From: Spirochaetales bacterium Spiro_03 | GTDB taxonomy: Bacteria > Spirochaetota > Spirochaetia > Sphaerochaetales > Sphaerochaetaceae | Assembly (NCBI GenBank): GCA_001603105.1 | Contig: LVBE01000085.1 | Coordinates: 1-42,785, forward strand | Direction of reading: 5' to 3' | DNA length: 42,785 nucleotides | Shown here: positions 31,931 to 41,596 of the stretch, piece after piece | How positions within the stretch are numbered: the stretch's first letter is position 1 | Layout: each line of letters opens with the position of its first letter | Translations under genes and position numbers: made by a program | The notes under the pieces: model-generated | Databases searched by the model: none | Seen by the model: the letters and a program-made list of their open reading frames with translations, nothing else | What the model was told of the DNA's origin: nothing

Positions 31931-33027
31931 TGTATTCCTACCTCCTTCTGAAGCTGTCGCTTGTCAAGGAACTGCTGATAGAGCTTCAACGCCGATCGCA
32001 AGGCGATGAAGATGACGATCAGGCCCTGGATGATGAAGGTGATCTCCTTGGGGATCTGCTTGCCCTGCATCAAGGCCTGGGCGTTCTTCAACAAGCCAAA
32101 GAGCAGGCCTGCGAGGGTGGTGCCCAAGGCGGTGCAGTTGCCGACCAGGGCCACTGCGATGCCATCGAAGCCGTAGTTGTCCATCCCGGCGAGGACCCGT
32201 CCATACTTGAACGACCCCAGTGCCACGATGCCACCGGCTAGGCCCGCGAAGGCGCCGCTGATGGCCATCGAGATCGAGATTGACTTGACCACCGGGATCC
32301 CGCTGGCCCGCGCCGCTTCCTTGTTGAAGCCAGTTGCCCGCATGCCGTAGCCGAGGCTGGTCTTCTCCATGATGAACCAGTAGATGATGACCGCTATGCC
32401 CATCATGAAGATACCGTTGTTGAGCAGGGAGTTGCGGGTTATCTGCTGGAAGAAGGTGTTCTCGATCAAGGCTGTCTTGGGAAAGTTCGCTGTCTTGTAG
32501 GTCGTCGCCCCTGGTAGCTGTAGGCAGATGATTCGCGACAGATAGAGGGCGACGTAGTTGAGCATGATCGTCGAGACGACCTCACTGACCTCATACTTGG
32601 CCTTCAGGATGCCGACGATGCCACCCCAGAGCGAGCCGACAAGCACAGCGGCGGCGATGGCGAGGACCCAGTGCAGCACTACAACCTGCGGCCCCAGCAA
32701 CGCAACGGTCTGCGCCAGGGTCAAGCCCATGATGTACTGCCCCTCCCCTCCGATATTGAAGAGCCCAACGCGCTTGGCAAAACCCATCGACAGGCCGCAG
32801 AGGATGAAGGGCACCGAGTAGTTGAGAGTCTCGGCAACGTAGCGGATATTCATCCGTCCGTTGTCGATATTGTAGCCGCTGAGTGCCTGAAAGAGGGCCT
32901 TGTACATATTGAGGGGGTTCTTTCCCACCAGGGCGACGAGGATAGTCCCAACCAAAAAACCCATCAAGACCACGAGAACGGAGACAAAGCCGTCGCTTTC
33001 ACTCAGTCGTTTGCGTGTTGTGCTCAT
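31927..33027 (-). CDS. ABC transporter permease (nucleoside/BMP type)
   Basis: ILCGLSMGFAKRVGLFNIGGEGQYIMG; GYGMRATGFNKEAARASGIPV. Confidence 0.9.
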   Translation of the reverse strand: MSTTRKRLSESDGFVSVLVVLMGFLVGTILVALVGKNPLNMYKALFQALSGYNIDNGRMNIRYVAETLNYSVPFILCGLSMGFAKRVGLFNIGGEGQYIMGLTLAQTVALLGPQVVVLHWVLAIAAAVLVGSLWGGIVGILKAKYEVSEVVSTIMLNYVALYLSRIICLQLPGATTYKTANFPKTALIENTFFQQITRNSLLNNGIFMMGIAVIIYWFIMEKTSLGYGMRATGFNKEAARASGIPVVKSISISMAISGAFAGLAGGIVALGSFKYGRVLAGMDNYGFDGIAVALVGNCTALGTTLAGLLFGLLKNAQALMQGKQIPKEITFIIQGLIVIFIALRSALKLYQQFLDKRQLQKEVGIQ

Positions 33028-34553
33028 TGTGCGACCTCCGTCCTGCTGCCTGCCATCATCAAGCCGATCTGATACTCATCCACCTCATCGTGGCGGTTCA
33101 CCGCGACGATCTGTCCCTTGCTGATGGTGGCGATCCGGTCACAGAGGTTCATGATCTCATCAAGTTCGAAGCTGACCAACAAGATCGCCCTCCCCTTGCC
33201 CCGCTCCTCGATGATCCGCTTTCTGATGTACTCGATCGCCCCGACATCAAGGCCACGGGTCGGCTGGGCCACGATGAGAACCTTTGGCGAGAGCGAGATC
33301 TCACGGGCGACGATTACCTTCTGCTGGTTGCCACCCGAAAGACTTCCGGCCTTGGTTGCAGCCCCTTCGGCGCTACGGATATCGAACTGCTCGATCAGGC
33401 TGGTCGCCTCACGCTCCATCGCCGCATAGTCGAGCAGGCCGAACTTCTTCTGATAGATCGGATGATAGTAGTTTTTCAGTGCGCTGTTCTCAGCGATCGA
33501 GAAGTCGGCCACCAGGCCGTACTTCTGCCGGTCTTCGGGGATGTACCCCATCCCAGCTTCGATCCGCTCGCGGATGGTGTACTGCTCGATCGGCTTGCCA
33601 TCGAGGATGATCGAGCCCTTGGAGAGTGGCAATAGGCCCGTGATGGCCCCCAATAGCTCGCTTTGCCCATTGCCATCGACGCCGGCGATGCCAACGATCT
33701 CTCCGCTGTGGACATCAAGGCTCAGGTCCTTGACCTTCACCACCCCGCCGGAGTCGACGACCTCCACCCCCGAAAGGCTGAGGACCACCTCACCGGCCTG
33801 CTGCTCAGGCTTGTCGATCTCAAATCGCACAGCCCGGCCGACCATCATCTCAGCAAGGTCCTGTTCGCTGACGTTGGCCACGTCAACGGTGCCGATGTAG
33901 CGCCCTCGTCGCAGGACCGTACAGCGGTCAGCCACTTCCTTGATCTCCTTCAGCTTGTGGGTGATGAGGACGATGGTCTTGCCTTCGCTACGCAACTTCT
34001 TCAGGATCTCCATCAATTCATCGATCTCTTGGGGGGTGAGCACTGCTGTCGGCTCATCGAAGATGATGATATTGGCACTGCGAAAGAGGGTCTTCAAGAT
34101 CTCTACGCGCTGCTGTTGGCCTACTGAGATATCCTCGATCAGGGCATCGGGATCGACGGCGAGGCCATAGAGTTCGCTGAGGCGGGCGACCTGCTCACGG
34201 GCACGGCCAAGGTCGAGAAGCCTTCCTTTTGTCGGCTCCATCCCCAGTACGATGTTCTCAGTGACGGTATAGTTCTGCACCAGCTTGAAGTGCTGGTGGA
34301 CCATGCCGATGCCCAGGGCCGTGGCGACATTGGGATTCTTGATCACCACCTCCTTGCCCTCTATGAGGATCTGACCGCTGTCGGCGCTATAAGAGCCGAA
34401 GAGAATCGACATCAACGTCGATTTTCCCGCTCCATTCTCTCCGAGCAGGGCGTGGATCTCCCGTGGGCGTACCTGCAAGGTCACCTTGTCGTTTGCAACG
34501 ACGCCCGGGAAGGTCTTGGTGATCTCCCTCATCTCGATTGCATATTCACTCAC
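33024..34553 (-). CDS. Duplicated ABC ATP-binding protein (nucleoside/sugar type)
   Basis: LLGENGAGKSTLMSILFG, second half SGGNQQKVIVAREISLSPKVLIVAQPTRGLDVGA; GTG start at 34553 with AAGGAG RBS. Confidence 0.92.
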   Translation of the reverse strand: MSEYAIEMREITKTFPGVVANDKVTLQVRPREIHALLGENGAGKSTLMSILFGSYSADSGQILIEGKEVVIKNPNVATALGIGMVHQHFKLVQNYTVTENIVLGMEPTKGRLLDLGRAREQVARLSELYGLAVDPDALIEDISVGQQQRVEILKTLFRSANIIIFDEPTAVLTPQEIDELMEILKKLRSEGKTIVLITHKLKEIKEVADRCTVLRRGRYIGTVDVANVSEQDLAEMMVGRAVRFEIDKPEQQAGEVVLSLSGVEVVDSGGVVKVKDLSLDVHSGEIVGIAGVDGNGQSELLGAITGLLPLSKGSIILDGKPIEQYTIRERIEAGMGYIPEDRQKYGLVADFSIAENSALKNYYHPIYQKKFGLLDYAAMEREATSLIEQFDIRSAEGAATKAGSLSGGNQQKVIVAREISLSPKVLIVAQPTRGLDVGAIEYIRKRIIEERGKGRAILLVSFELDEIMNLCDRIATISKGQIVAVNRHDEVDEYQIGLMMAGSRTEVAQ

Positions 34554-34572
34554 CGCTGGCTCCTTGTTGATT

Positions 34573-34627
34573 GCTCTTCCGCTGTCCACCGATGATGGAC
34601 AGGGGAAGAGCCGGCAGTCCCCTGCCG
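34573..34627 (-). promoter_or_regulatory. Tandem intergenic stem-loops between BMP and ABC ATPase genes
   Basis: CGGCAG/CTGCCG (34612-34627) and GCTCTTCC-x-CTGTCC/GGACAG-x-GGAAGAGC (34573-34611, 14 bp, one mismatch). Confidence 0.75.
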
Positions 34628-34639
34628 ACTCGTCTGTGA

Positions 34640-35740
34640 TCAGTCGTCCAATGCCGCAAGGCCTGCAGGGACTGCACCGGCTGCCAGTGCTTCCTTGTAG
34701 GTCTTGTAGAGCTTGACCTTGCCGCTGATGACGTCAGCCTTGGCTGCGTCGACCGCTGCCTTCACGCGCGGTGAAAGCTCGGGGTTGGCAGCAGAGTAGC
34801 CGACACCTTCGTCAGCCATGCCCATCTGGACCACCCCACCTTTGAAGGTGCCGTCGGCGACAGCGCCGAGGACCATCAGAGAGGAGTTCTCAACACGCTT
34901 GAGCATCGAAGTCAGTACAGCGCTCTTGGTTCCACTGTAGATACCGTCTGCATACTGGTCACTGTCAACGCCGATCGCCCACACGTTCTTGCCCTGTGCC
35001 CGATACTCCTTCGCCTGGGCGATGGTGCCGTTTCCGGTGCCGCCGGCGGCGCTGAAGATGCAGTAGACGCCCATGTCGTACCAGTTCTTCGCCTGAGCCT
35101 TAGCCAGCTCGGGCTTGCCCCAGTCGTTGGCGTAGTAGTCATAGATCGGGGCGTTGGGGAAGACGGAGCGGATGCCCTGTACATAGCCCATCTCAAACTT
35201 GGTGATGGTGCCGCCGGGTACGCCACCGATGAAACCGAAGCGCGGGTTGGCGATGCCATCTTCTTTTGCCTGCAGCGCCGCAGCCAATCCTACCAGGTAA
35301 GATCCCTGCTCCTCGCTGTAGATGAACTCCATGACGTTGGGCTGGCCGACCCAGTCGACGTCAACGATGGTGTACTTCTGCTTGGGGTACTGCGGGGCAA
35401 CCTCACCGAGGGCATCGGCCCAGGTGAAGCCGGTGACCATGATCAGGTCATAGCCTTCGTCGGATGCCTGGCGCAGGTTCGGGATATACATGTCCTGGGT
35501 CTGTGCGGTGACCACATCATAGAGCTTGCCACGGTTTTTCGGGTTCTCGACAGTATCGCCATAGAATTCTACGATGCCCCTCCACGCTGCTGCGTTGAAG
35601 GACTTGTCGTCGATGCCAGTGGCATCGGTGAGCAGACGAATCGTCGGCCGGCCGTCAGCAGGCGCTGTATCCTTGGTCCCCTGCGCAAAGATGGACACGC
35701 CAAGGATCAGAACAAGAAGCACGATAGTCAGTTTCTTCAT
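34640..35740 (-). CDS. BMP/PnrA-family substrate-binding protein (nucleoside uptake)
   Basis: signal peptide then AQGTKDTA; LLTDATGIDDKSFNAAAWRGI, GYDLIMVTGFTWADAL, FGFIGGVPGGTITKFEMGYVQGI. Confidence 0.92.
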   Translation of the reverse strand: MKKLTIVLLVLILGVSIFAQGTKDTAPADGRPTIRLLTDATGIDDKSFNAAAWRGIVEFYGDTVENPKNRGKLYDVVTAQTQDMYIPNLRQASDEGYDLIMVTGFTWADALGEVAPQYPKQKYTIVDVDWVGQPNVMEFIYSEEQGSYLVGLAAALQAKEDGIANPRFGFIGGVPGGTITKFEMGYVQGIRSVFPNAPIYDYYANDWGKPELAKAQAKNWYDMGVYCIFSAAGGTGNGTIAQAKEYRAQGKNVWAIGVDSDQYADGIYSGTKSAVLTSMLKRVENSSLMVLGAVADGTFKGGVVQMGMADEGVGYSAANPELSPRVKAAVDAAKADVISGKVKLYKTYKEALAAGAVPAGLAALDD

Positions 35741-35771
35741 AAATTACCCTCCTAGTGGTAGTGTAGAGGGT

Positions 35772-35780
35772 ATTGTACCA
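35772..35780 (-). promoter_or_regulatory. Extended -10 TGGTACAAT upstream of BMP operon
   Basis: Minus strand, 31 nt upstream of start. Confidence 0.5.
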
Positions 35781-35899
35781 CAGCTCTGGCAAATGTGTAT
35801 GGTCAGATTTTTGATAACTATGCAAAAACTGTTAGTAAAGCATCCCAGGATGACGCAGAACCCACCAGAACCTGAAAAATTGACTTGTCAATGCAACGA

Positions 35900-37564
35900 T
35901 CAGAACGAGTATGAAAGCCCAAGGGTAAACTGAAAGTCAACATTCGAAGCGGAGCGTGTGTGCGATGGCTTATGATAGGTCCAACGGGTAATCCAATCGA
36001 CCTGACCATGTACAGCCAATGATGGAAGTGGAGTCTCCCACCTAAAAGAGAGGGAACATATCACGCGCTCGGTATGGTTGTCTCCTGATGGGGCTGGTCC
36101 GTTGACATTGGGAGCGCCTGCATTGCTGTCAGGATCACCGGCCCCATCTCCTTTATGATGGGGAGCTTTGAATGTCAATTCTCCTTGTCGATGAAACGTG
36201 ATAGAGCCGGTGACCTGCAGAATATTCGGAAGCAGGTACGAGCCGGTAGCCTGGAGCACCTGTCCATCTGACCCCCAAGAATATCCAAGGAAATCAATTC
36301 GGGTAGCGCCATGGTTATTGCTCAAACCACGAGCAACGAGAAAATCAACTCCATCTCGACGATACAGGACCGGATCGGTATATCCATACTCGATTGTCGC
36401 TGTCCAGTATCCTGGTCGTTGTTGCCAACTATAGCTGAGATTAACCAAATATCCCATTGCATTGGCTTCATAATCCGACTCGGTAGGCAATTGGTACTGA
36501 TCGAGGACAAATTGTCCATGCATGGAGATCGACGGTAGGATCGCCCAGTCCAGCTCGATGCTGGCAATTGAATTGAGATGGGTTCGATCGTAGATATTGT
36601 GGTAGACATAGGTAGGGTCCATGTACCTGATGATGGGTTCAGGCCCTTTGTACATCACGTTCTCACTGATGGAAATCCTTGCTTTCTTAAAACACTCGAA
36701 TTCAAAGCGATGGGCGAGAAAGATCCGTTGCACCGACTCCTCGAGAGGGTTCGGCAAGAAAATATAGAGTAGATGCAATTTTGATGTATCGCCAAAGATC
36801 GAGAAGCTGAGGTGCTGATGGTTGGAGATATGGTCTCCGATGACGAGATCCCCACTGACCCCGTTGCCCCACTTCAATCGTCCACGACCAATGCTCAAAG
36901 ACCACCATTGGGTACCGAGCGAAAGCTGTGAGTCATGGGGCCAATCGCCAATAGGCAGGTCAGGCATAGGAAATGGGAAGTTTGTCAGAACATAGCTGGA
37001 AAAGCGTACCGCATCCTGATGTACATCAACGTTCGAATCAAATGCACCGATGGACAGTGATTCGGTCTTATCATCGTGGCGCATCACCGGCGAGACTCCA
37101 ACATCAATCGAGGTGGAAAAATAAAAGTGCTCCCCACGTGCTGCCTCAACGAAAAAGCGGGCAAAAGGCTCTCGCTGGTCCAGTGAGCGTATCCAATCGT
37201 GGGAGGTTGAGAAGGTGGGGTTCGTGTGTGCATACCCCTCGAGGTTGAAGGTGCTGGAAATCCGGTACCGCATCCTATCCGCTGCGAATACAGGCGATTC
37301 CTTTTCCAATTGTCTTGACAAAGCCGACCGCAATTGCCGGTGAGTTTGCGTATCAGCAATCCGAGAGTAGAGCGTTGAGGCTTCCCACCCAGACCATGGA
37401 CGAGATGACGATGCCAACGGCAATCCCTCAATTCGATACAAAATATCCATATAGGTGTAGACGGGAGATGAAAGCGGGATGGATCGAGGGGTGGGTGCAG
37501 GACTTGCTCCCAATGCGTTAAAGACCATCGATATAAGCAACAGCAGCAGAATGCGGGTTTTCAT
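35900..37564 (-). CDS. Putative outer-membrane beta-barrel protein (paralogue 1)
   Basis: signal peptide, alternating aromatic strands, C-terminal LGLSYSF; IGRGRLKWGNGVSGDLVIGD shared with neighbour. Confidence 0.7.
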   Translation of the reverse strand: MKTRILLLLLISMVFNALGASPAPTPRSIPLSSPVYTYMDILYRIEGLPLASSSRPWSGWEASTLYSRIADTQTHRQLRSALSRQLEKESPVFAADRMRYRISSTFNLEGYAHTNPTFSTSHDWIRSLDQREPFARFFVEAARGEHFYFSTSIDVGVSPVMRHDDKTESLSIGAFDSNVDVHQDAVRFSSYVLTNFPFPMPDLPIGDWPHDSQLSLGTQWWSLSIGRGRLKWGNGVSGDLVIGDHISNHQHLSFSIFGDTSKLHLLYIFLPNPLEESVQRIFLAHRFEFECFKKARISISENVMYKGPEPIIRYMDPTYVYHNIYDRTHLNSIASIELDWAILPSISMHGQFVLDQYQLPTESDYEANAMGYLVNLSYSWQQRPGYWTATIEYGYTDPVLYRRDGVDFLVARGLSNNHGATRIDFLGYSWGSDGQVLQATGSYLLPNILQVTGSITFHRQGELTFKAPHHKGDGAGDPDSNAGAPNVNGPAPSGDNHTERVICSLSFRWETPLPSLAVHGQVDWITRWTYHKPSHTRSASNVDFQFTLGLSYSF

Positions 37565-37732
37565 GCACAGAGCCTCACTACCAATTCTTGAGCATCAAGC
37601 GCATCATCACAGATGATACAATAGCTTCTTTCTTTCGATACCAACACATCCTGTCTCTACGCCAACGACCCACCCCATGTCAAGAGCAGACATGGGAGAG
37701 GGATCGACGTTGTCGGTGCCACTTTTTCAACA

Positions 37733-39601
37733 TCAGATGCTGTATGAAAGACCCAGACTCAACTGCACATCATGTGTCTTCTTGCCGGCAATATTCTTGT
37801 AGTTTGCGACGGTAATATAATCCAATTGGCCAAAGGCACGAACACTGTCGATGAATTGATAGGATCCCTTGACCCCCGCAACGACGGTGTGTGAGACCGC
37901 GTTCCGGCTCGCATACCCACTGTCAAGGTAGTTGCCTAATGCATCACCGCCATTGCTGGTGGGAGAGGAGACGAGCGGTTGCTTTGATCCTCCAACCTCA
38001 CTCCATACGGTGAACATGTCAAATGTACCATGGGCCATATAGAAGAGGTTGGCTGATGCCGCCCATTTGCCATAGCGTTTCACCCCAGCGTTGAGATTGA
38101 CAACCAGTGCATCGTTTCCATAGGTGTAGCCAAGAAATTGCGGGTTATACCGAGTATCGCTTGAATTGGTGAACTCCCTGATAACGCCGACATAGTTGAG
38201 CCCATACGTATCATATGAGCCCGCACTTGGCGTGTTATTCTGTGCATAGCGCAGGTACAGGTACGGGTCGGTATAGGCAATCTCCAGCGATCCATGGCCA
38301 ACCATATCTCTCATCGGCAGCACGCCCTTCGCACCACCGAGGAAGCCGAACGTCTCGGGGTAGTTGGACACTGTGGCACTTGGCACGTCCTCTCCCGGCA
38401 ATGAGAATTCATCCACAATCCCCTGTACATAGAGGTTCAAGCCTTTGATGGGTGTGTAATCAAGCTCAAGGGAGAGGATCGAATTCGAGTTGGAACGGAT
38501 GTAATAACTGTGGAAGATACCAGCGGGGTTGAGGAATCGCAGATCGAAGTAATTCTCTTCACTCTGATACATGATGCTCTCAGTGAGCGCCAAGCCAACC
38601 TTATCCTTGAAAAGACGTCCCTCAAGACGGTGGGACATGAACATATAGAGTCCAGTCTGCAGATCTCCCTGTCCTGTACCTAGGAGCGGGCCATCGGTTT
38701 GATTGTTGTAATAAACTGGTACCTGCACGGTTTTATCAACAAACTCTTTGAATGTTCCATCGCCGTTGAAAACAGGTTCCTTGATTGTCATCGTTTTGTA
38801 CGTGTATACCCCATCAAAGTAGTGCAATGGATGGGGGAAAAACGAAGTAACGAACGTATACTTGAATCTATCGGAGAATGAGGTGAATCGAGCCAGGTTA
38901 TGGTATTTGAACGTATCACTGATCGAGAGGTTGCCGGTTGTTCCCGCGCCCCAATTGAGCCGGTCACGTCCGAGCTGGAACGTCCAATGGTCGCCTCCCG
39001 CTGCTACGAACGCGCGATACGGCATATTGAAATCGATGTCATCCATGACCGAAGGTGGAACCATCGGGACGTTTGCTCCAAAGACCGTAGATCCAAAGGT
39101 ATTTTTGAGGGTATTCATATTGCCGATGCTAAACTCAGAGTACCCATAGAAGTTCTTTGATGGCCACGTCTCCAGCGCTACATTGATCAGGGGTTTCTGA
39201 TCCTTGAATCCCCTGATCCAGTTCTCCCTACCGGAAAAATCAGTGGTATTGGTATGGAGGTACGACTCTAGATTAGCCTCAAAACCCCAAGAGAGACCTA
39301 TGCCTGTTCCCTGGATCTTCGGCTCAAGGGACAATGCGTTTTGAACATACTCATATACCCAAGTCAGCCTGCTATCCAATGATCGTGCATCAACCTTCTC
39401 CATCATCAGCGAGAGCTCAGCCTGACTGTAGGGACCTGTGGTTGACGGCAGCGAAAGTCCCTGAGAGATGTACAACATCTGGATAGCTTCATAGAGATCA
39501 CTGTCAAGACTATAGATTTTTTGTTGATTAGGACCAGCAGAAATTGGAGCGAGCAAAAAGAGAACGGTTGCAATCAGAGCAATACCCTTTGTCAACTTCA
39601 T
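37733..39601 (-). CDS. Putative outer-membrane beta-barrel protein (paralogue 2)
   Basis: signal peptide, LGRDRLNWGAGTTGNLSISD, C-terminal LSLGLSYSI; start ATG 39601. Confidence 0.7.
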   Translation of the reverse strand: MKLTKGIALIATVLFLLAPISAGPNQQKIYSLDSDLYEAIQMLYISQGLSLPSTTGPYSQAELSLMMEKVDARSLDSRLTWVYEYVQNALSLEPKIQGTGIGLSWGFEANLESYLHTNTTDFSGRENWIRGFKDQKPLINVALETWPSKNFYGYSEFSIGNMNTLKNTFGSTVFGANVPMVPPSVMDDIDFNMPYRAFVAAGGDHWTFQLGRDRLNWGAGTTGNLSISDTFKYHNLARFTSFSDRFKYTFVTSFFPHPLHYFDGVYTYKTMTIKEPVFNGDGTFKEFVDKTVQVPVYYNNQTDGPLLGTGQGDLQTGLYMFMSHRLEGRLFKDKVGLALTESIMYQSEENYFDLRFLNPAGIFHSYYIRSNSNSILSLELDYTPIKGLNLYVQGIVDEFSLPGEDVPSATVSNYPETFGFLGGAKGVLPMRDMVGHGSLEIAYTDPYLYLRYAQNNTPSAGSYDTYGLNYVGVIREFTNSSDTRYNPQFLGYTYGNDALVVNLNAGVKRYGKWAASANLFYMAHGTFDMFTVWSEVGGSKQPLVSSPTSNGGDALGNYLDSGYASRNAVSHTVVAGVKGSYQFIDSVRAFGQLDYITVANYKNIAGKKTHDVQLSLGLSYSI

Positions 39602-39633
39602 CACAAACCTCAATATTCATTTAAATTTTCGCC

Positions 39634-39642
39634 AGTATACCA
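39634..39642 (-). promoter_or_regulatory. Extended -10 TGGTATACT upstream of OMP paralogue 2
   Basis: Identical 9-mer to that at 2898-2906. Confidence 0.5.
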
Positions 39643-39662
39643 CAAAATTCGCAGCCTATAAG

Positions 39663-39702
39663 AAAAAAAGGCGGTTTCCCTCTCGATTAAGGAAACACCG
39701 CC
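39663..39702 (-). terminator. Intrinsic terminator downstream of tRNA-Pro
   Basis: Minus: AGGCGGTGTTTCC-loop-GGAAACCGCCTTTTTTTC. Confidence 0.85.
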
Positions 39703-39705
39703 TGA

Positions 39706-39778
39706 TCGGGCAGAGAGGATTTGAACCTCCGACCCCTTGGTCCCGAACCAAGTGCGCTAGCCCCTGCGCTACTGCCCG
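39706..39778 (-). tRNA. tRNA-Pro, anticodon CGG
   Basis: Acceptor CGGGCAG/CTGCCCG, anticodon stem CTTGG-TTCGGGA-CCAAG, T-arm GGAGG-TTCAAAT-CCTCT; 73 nt, CCA not encoded. Confidence 0.95.
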
Positions 39779-39939
39779 GCTTTGTCACAGCCGCTGTCAA
39801 ATATATCGGCAGGCTTTGGGAATGTCAAGCAAGCCCGGAAGAGGAGGTTCGCCTCTTCATTGACAGCAGTGGGGACAAATGCTATTTTTCTGAAGACTGT
39901 CCGCACCGCGGGCCACGTACAGAGAGAAAGAGGTTTACC

Positions 39940-41514
39940 ATGTCCGACAATGACACCACAGAGGATAAGAAACAGGAAGAAGATACCAAGGTACTCTCCT
40001 TTGAGAAGCCGAAGCAGAGCGGCGCTGGCAAAGTAGCCAAGAAAGAAGCCGTTGCAAAGCCGAAGCAGAAGATAACCCTTGGCTGGGCATTGGGCATGCT
40101 GATCCTCATCCTGATCGCCATCTCCTTCGTCGCCGCCCCTGCCATCGAGGCATTTGTCGGAAAGCGAAGCTCATCATCACTGGTCTTCGGAAAGTACGGC
40201 AAGGAGAACATCGCCTACGCATACGGCAACCACTTCTACGACCAGGTACAGAACTACGCTGACCAATACAAGAGCAGTGGCTCGGACCCGACCCAAGTGC
40301 TCTACCAGATCTGGAAGGGCGCCTATGACTCTACGGTGATCTATACCGCTGTCAACCAACTGGCGAAGAAGGCAGGCATCATCGCCAGTGACGAAGCGGT
40401 TCGGCGGGCCATCATCAACAGCGGCGTCTACCACAAAGATGGCAAGTTCGACGTCGCAACCTATCAGAAGGCGTCTAGCGATGCCAAGAGCCGGCTGGAG
40501 ACCCAGATCAGACGTTCGTTCCCCTACCAGATTGTTGTCGATGACATCGGCAGCGTCCTCTCTTCAAAGGGTGAGGCTGACTATGTCGCATCGCTGGCCC
40601 AGACAGGACGCTCCTTCAACTACGTCGTCGTCGACCCGAGCCACTTCCCCGATGAGAGTGCCGTCCGCTACGCCCTTGAGCACGAGCAGCTCTTCACCAC
40701 CCTCGATGTCTCCATCATCTCAGTGACTGATGAGAACCTCGCTCGCTCCCTCTCCAAGGACATCCTGCTTGGCACTACCACCTTCGAAGAGGCGGCAGAG
40801 CAGCACAGCCTGGACTCCTTTGCTGCGAACGGAGGGGCTGTCGGCAAGCTCTTCTACTACGCCATTGAGCCGAACTTCACCTCCGTCGACGATGCAGCGC
40901 TACTCTTGAATGCCAAGGATGGAGATCTGCTCGGCCCCTTTGAGAGCCAGGGTGCATGGACGCTGTGGCGGATCAACCGTCGAGCAAGTCAAGCTGACTT
41001 CACCGACGAAGCGACCCTCAACGGCATCAAGGCATACATCGCCACCAACGAGGCGGCTATGATCGAGCCGTGGCTTGAGCAGTATGCCCAGGACCTGAAG
41101 CGGGCAGCGGATGCATCAAGCCTTGAAGAGGCCGCCCTTGACCGGGACCTCGAGGTGGTCACTGTCTCCTCGACACCGTACAACAGAGCCAAGTCCACCT
41201 ATATGGCTGACCTCTCCTATACCGACCCGATGGGCTACCTCAACCAGGCAGCCTCCCAGGCAGAGGTTGCTTCCTCCCTCTACAAGAGCGGGGAACACAC
41301 CCTGCTCGATCCGATCAAGGTCGGCACCTCCCTGATCATCGTCGAAACTGGAAGCGATGAGACCGATGAGGGTATGGGTAGCTATATCACCATGTTCTAC
41401 GACTACCTCAGCGGCAGTCAGAACCAGCAGGACTTCTCCCAGGCCCTGTACACCTCACCTGTTCACAAGAACGACTTCTTATCCACCTTCTTCAGTGTCG
41501 TCCTCGGCCAGTGA
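39940..41514 (+). CDS. Membrane-anchored SurA/PpiD-like periplasmic chaperone
   Basis: Lys-rich N-term, single TM, SurA_N-like region and parvulin-like region; ATG 39940 after GAGAAAGAGG. Confidence 0.75.
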   Translation: MSDNDTTEDKKQEEDTKVLSFEKPKQSGAGKVAKKEAVAKPKQKITLGWALGMLILILIAISFVAAPAIEAFVGKRSSSSLVFGKYGKENIAYAYGNHFYDQVQNYADQYKSSGSDPTQVLYQIWKGAYDSTVIYTAVNQLAKKAGIIASDEAVRRAIINSGVYHKDGKFDVATYQKASSDAKSRLETQIRRSFPYQIVVDDIGSVLSSKGEADYVASLAQTGRSFNYVVVDPSHFPDESAVRYALEHEQLFTTLDVSIISVTDENLARSLSKDILLGTTTFEEAAEQHSLDSFAANGGAVGKLFYYAIEPNFTSVDDAALLLNAKDGDLLGPFESQGAWTLWRINRRASQADFTDEATLNGIKAYIATNEAAMIEPWLEQYAQDLKRAADASSLEEAALDRDLEVVTVSSTPYNRAKSTYMADLSYTDPMGYLNQAASQAEVASSLYKSGEHTLLDPIKVGTSLIIVETGSDETDEGMGSYITMFYDYLSGSQNQQDFSQALYTSPVHKNDFLSTFFSVVLGQ

Positions 41515-41528
41515 CCGAGCCAACGACC

Positions 41529-41557
41529 AAAGGGCCGGCTTGCAAGCCGGCCTTTTT
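41529..41557 (+). terminator. Intrinsic terminator
   Basis: AAAGGGCCGGCTTGCAAGCCGGCCTTTTT. Confidence 0.9.
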
Positions 41558-41596
41558 CATGTGGTGTGCTCTCCTCTTCTGTGGTAGCCTTGGGGT

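Noticed and set aside
39721-39939. N-terminal extension of the PpiD/SurA-like ORF
   Set aside because: Overlaps the tRNA-Pro gene; ATG at 39940 has a good RBS and gives a sensible N-terminus.
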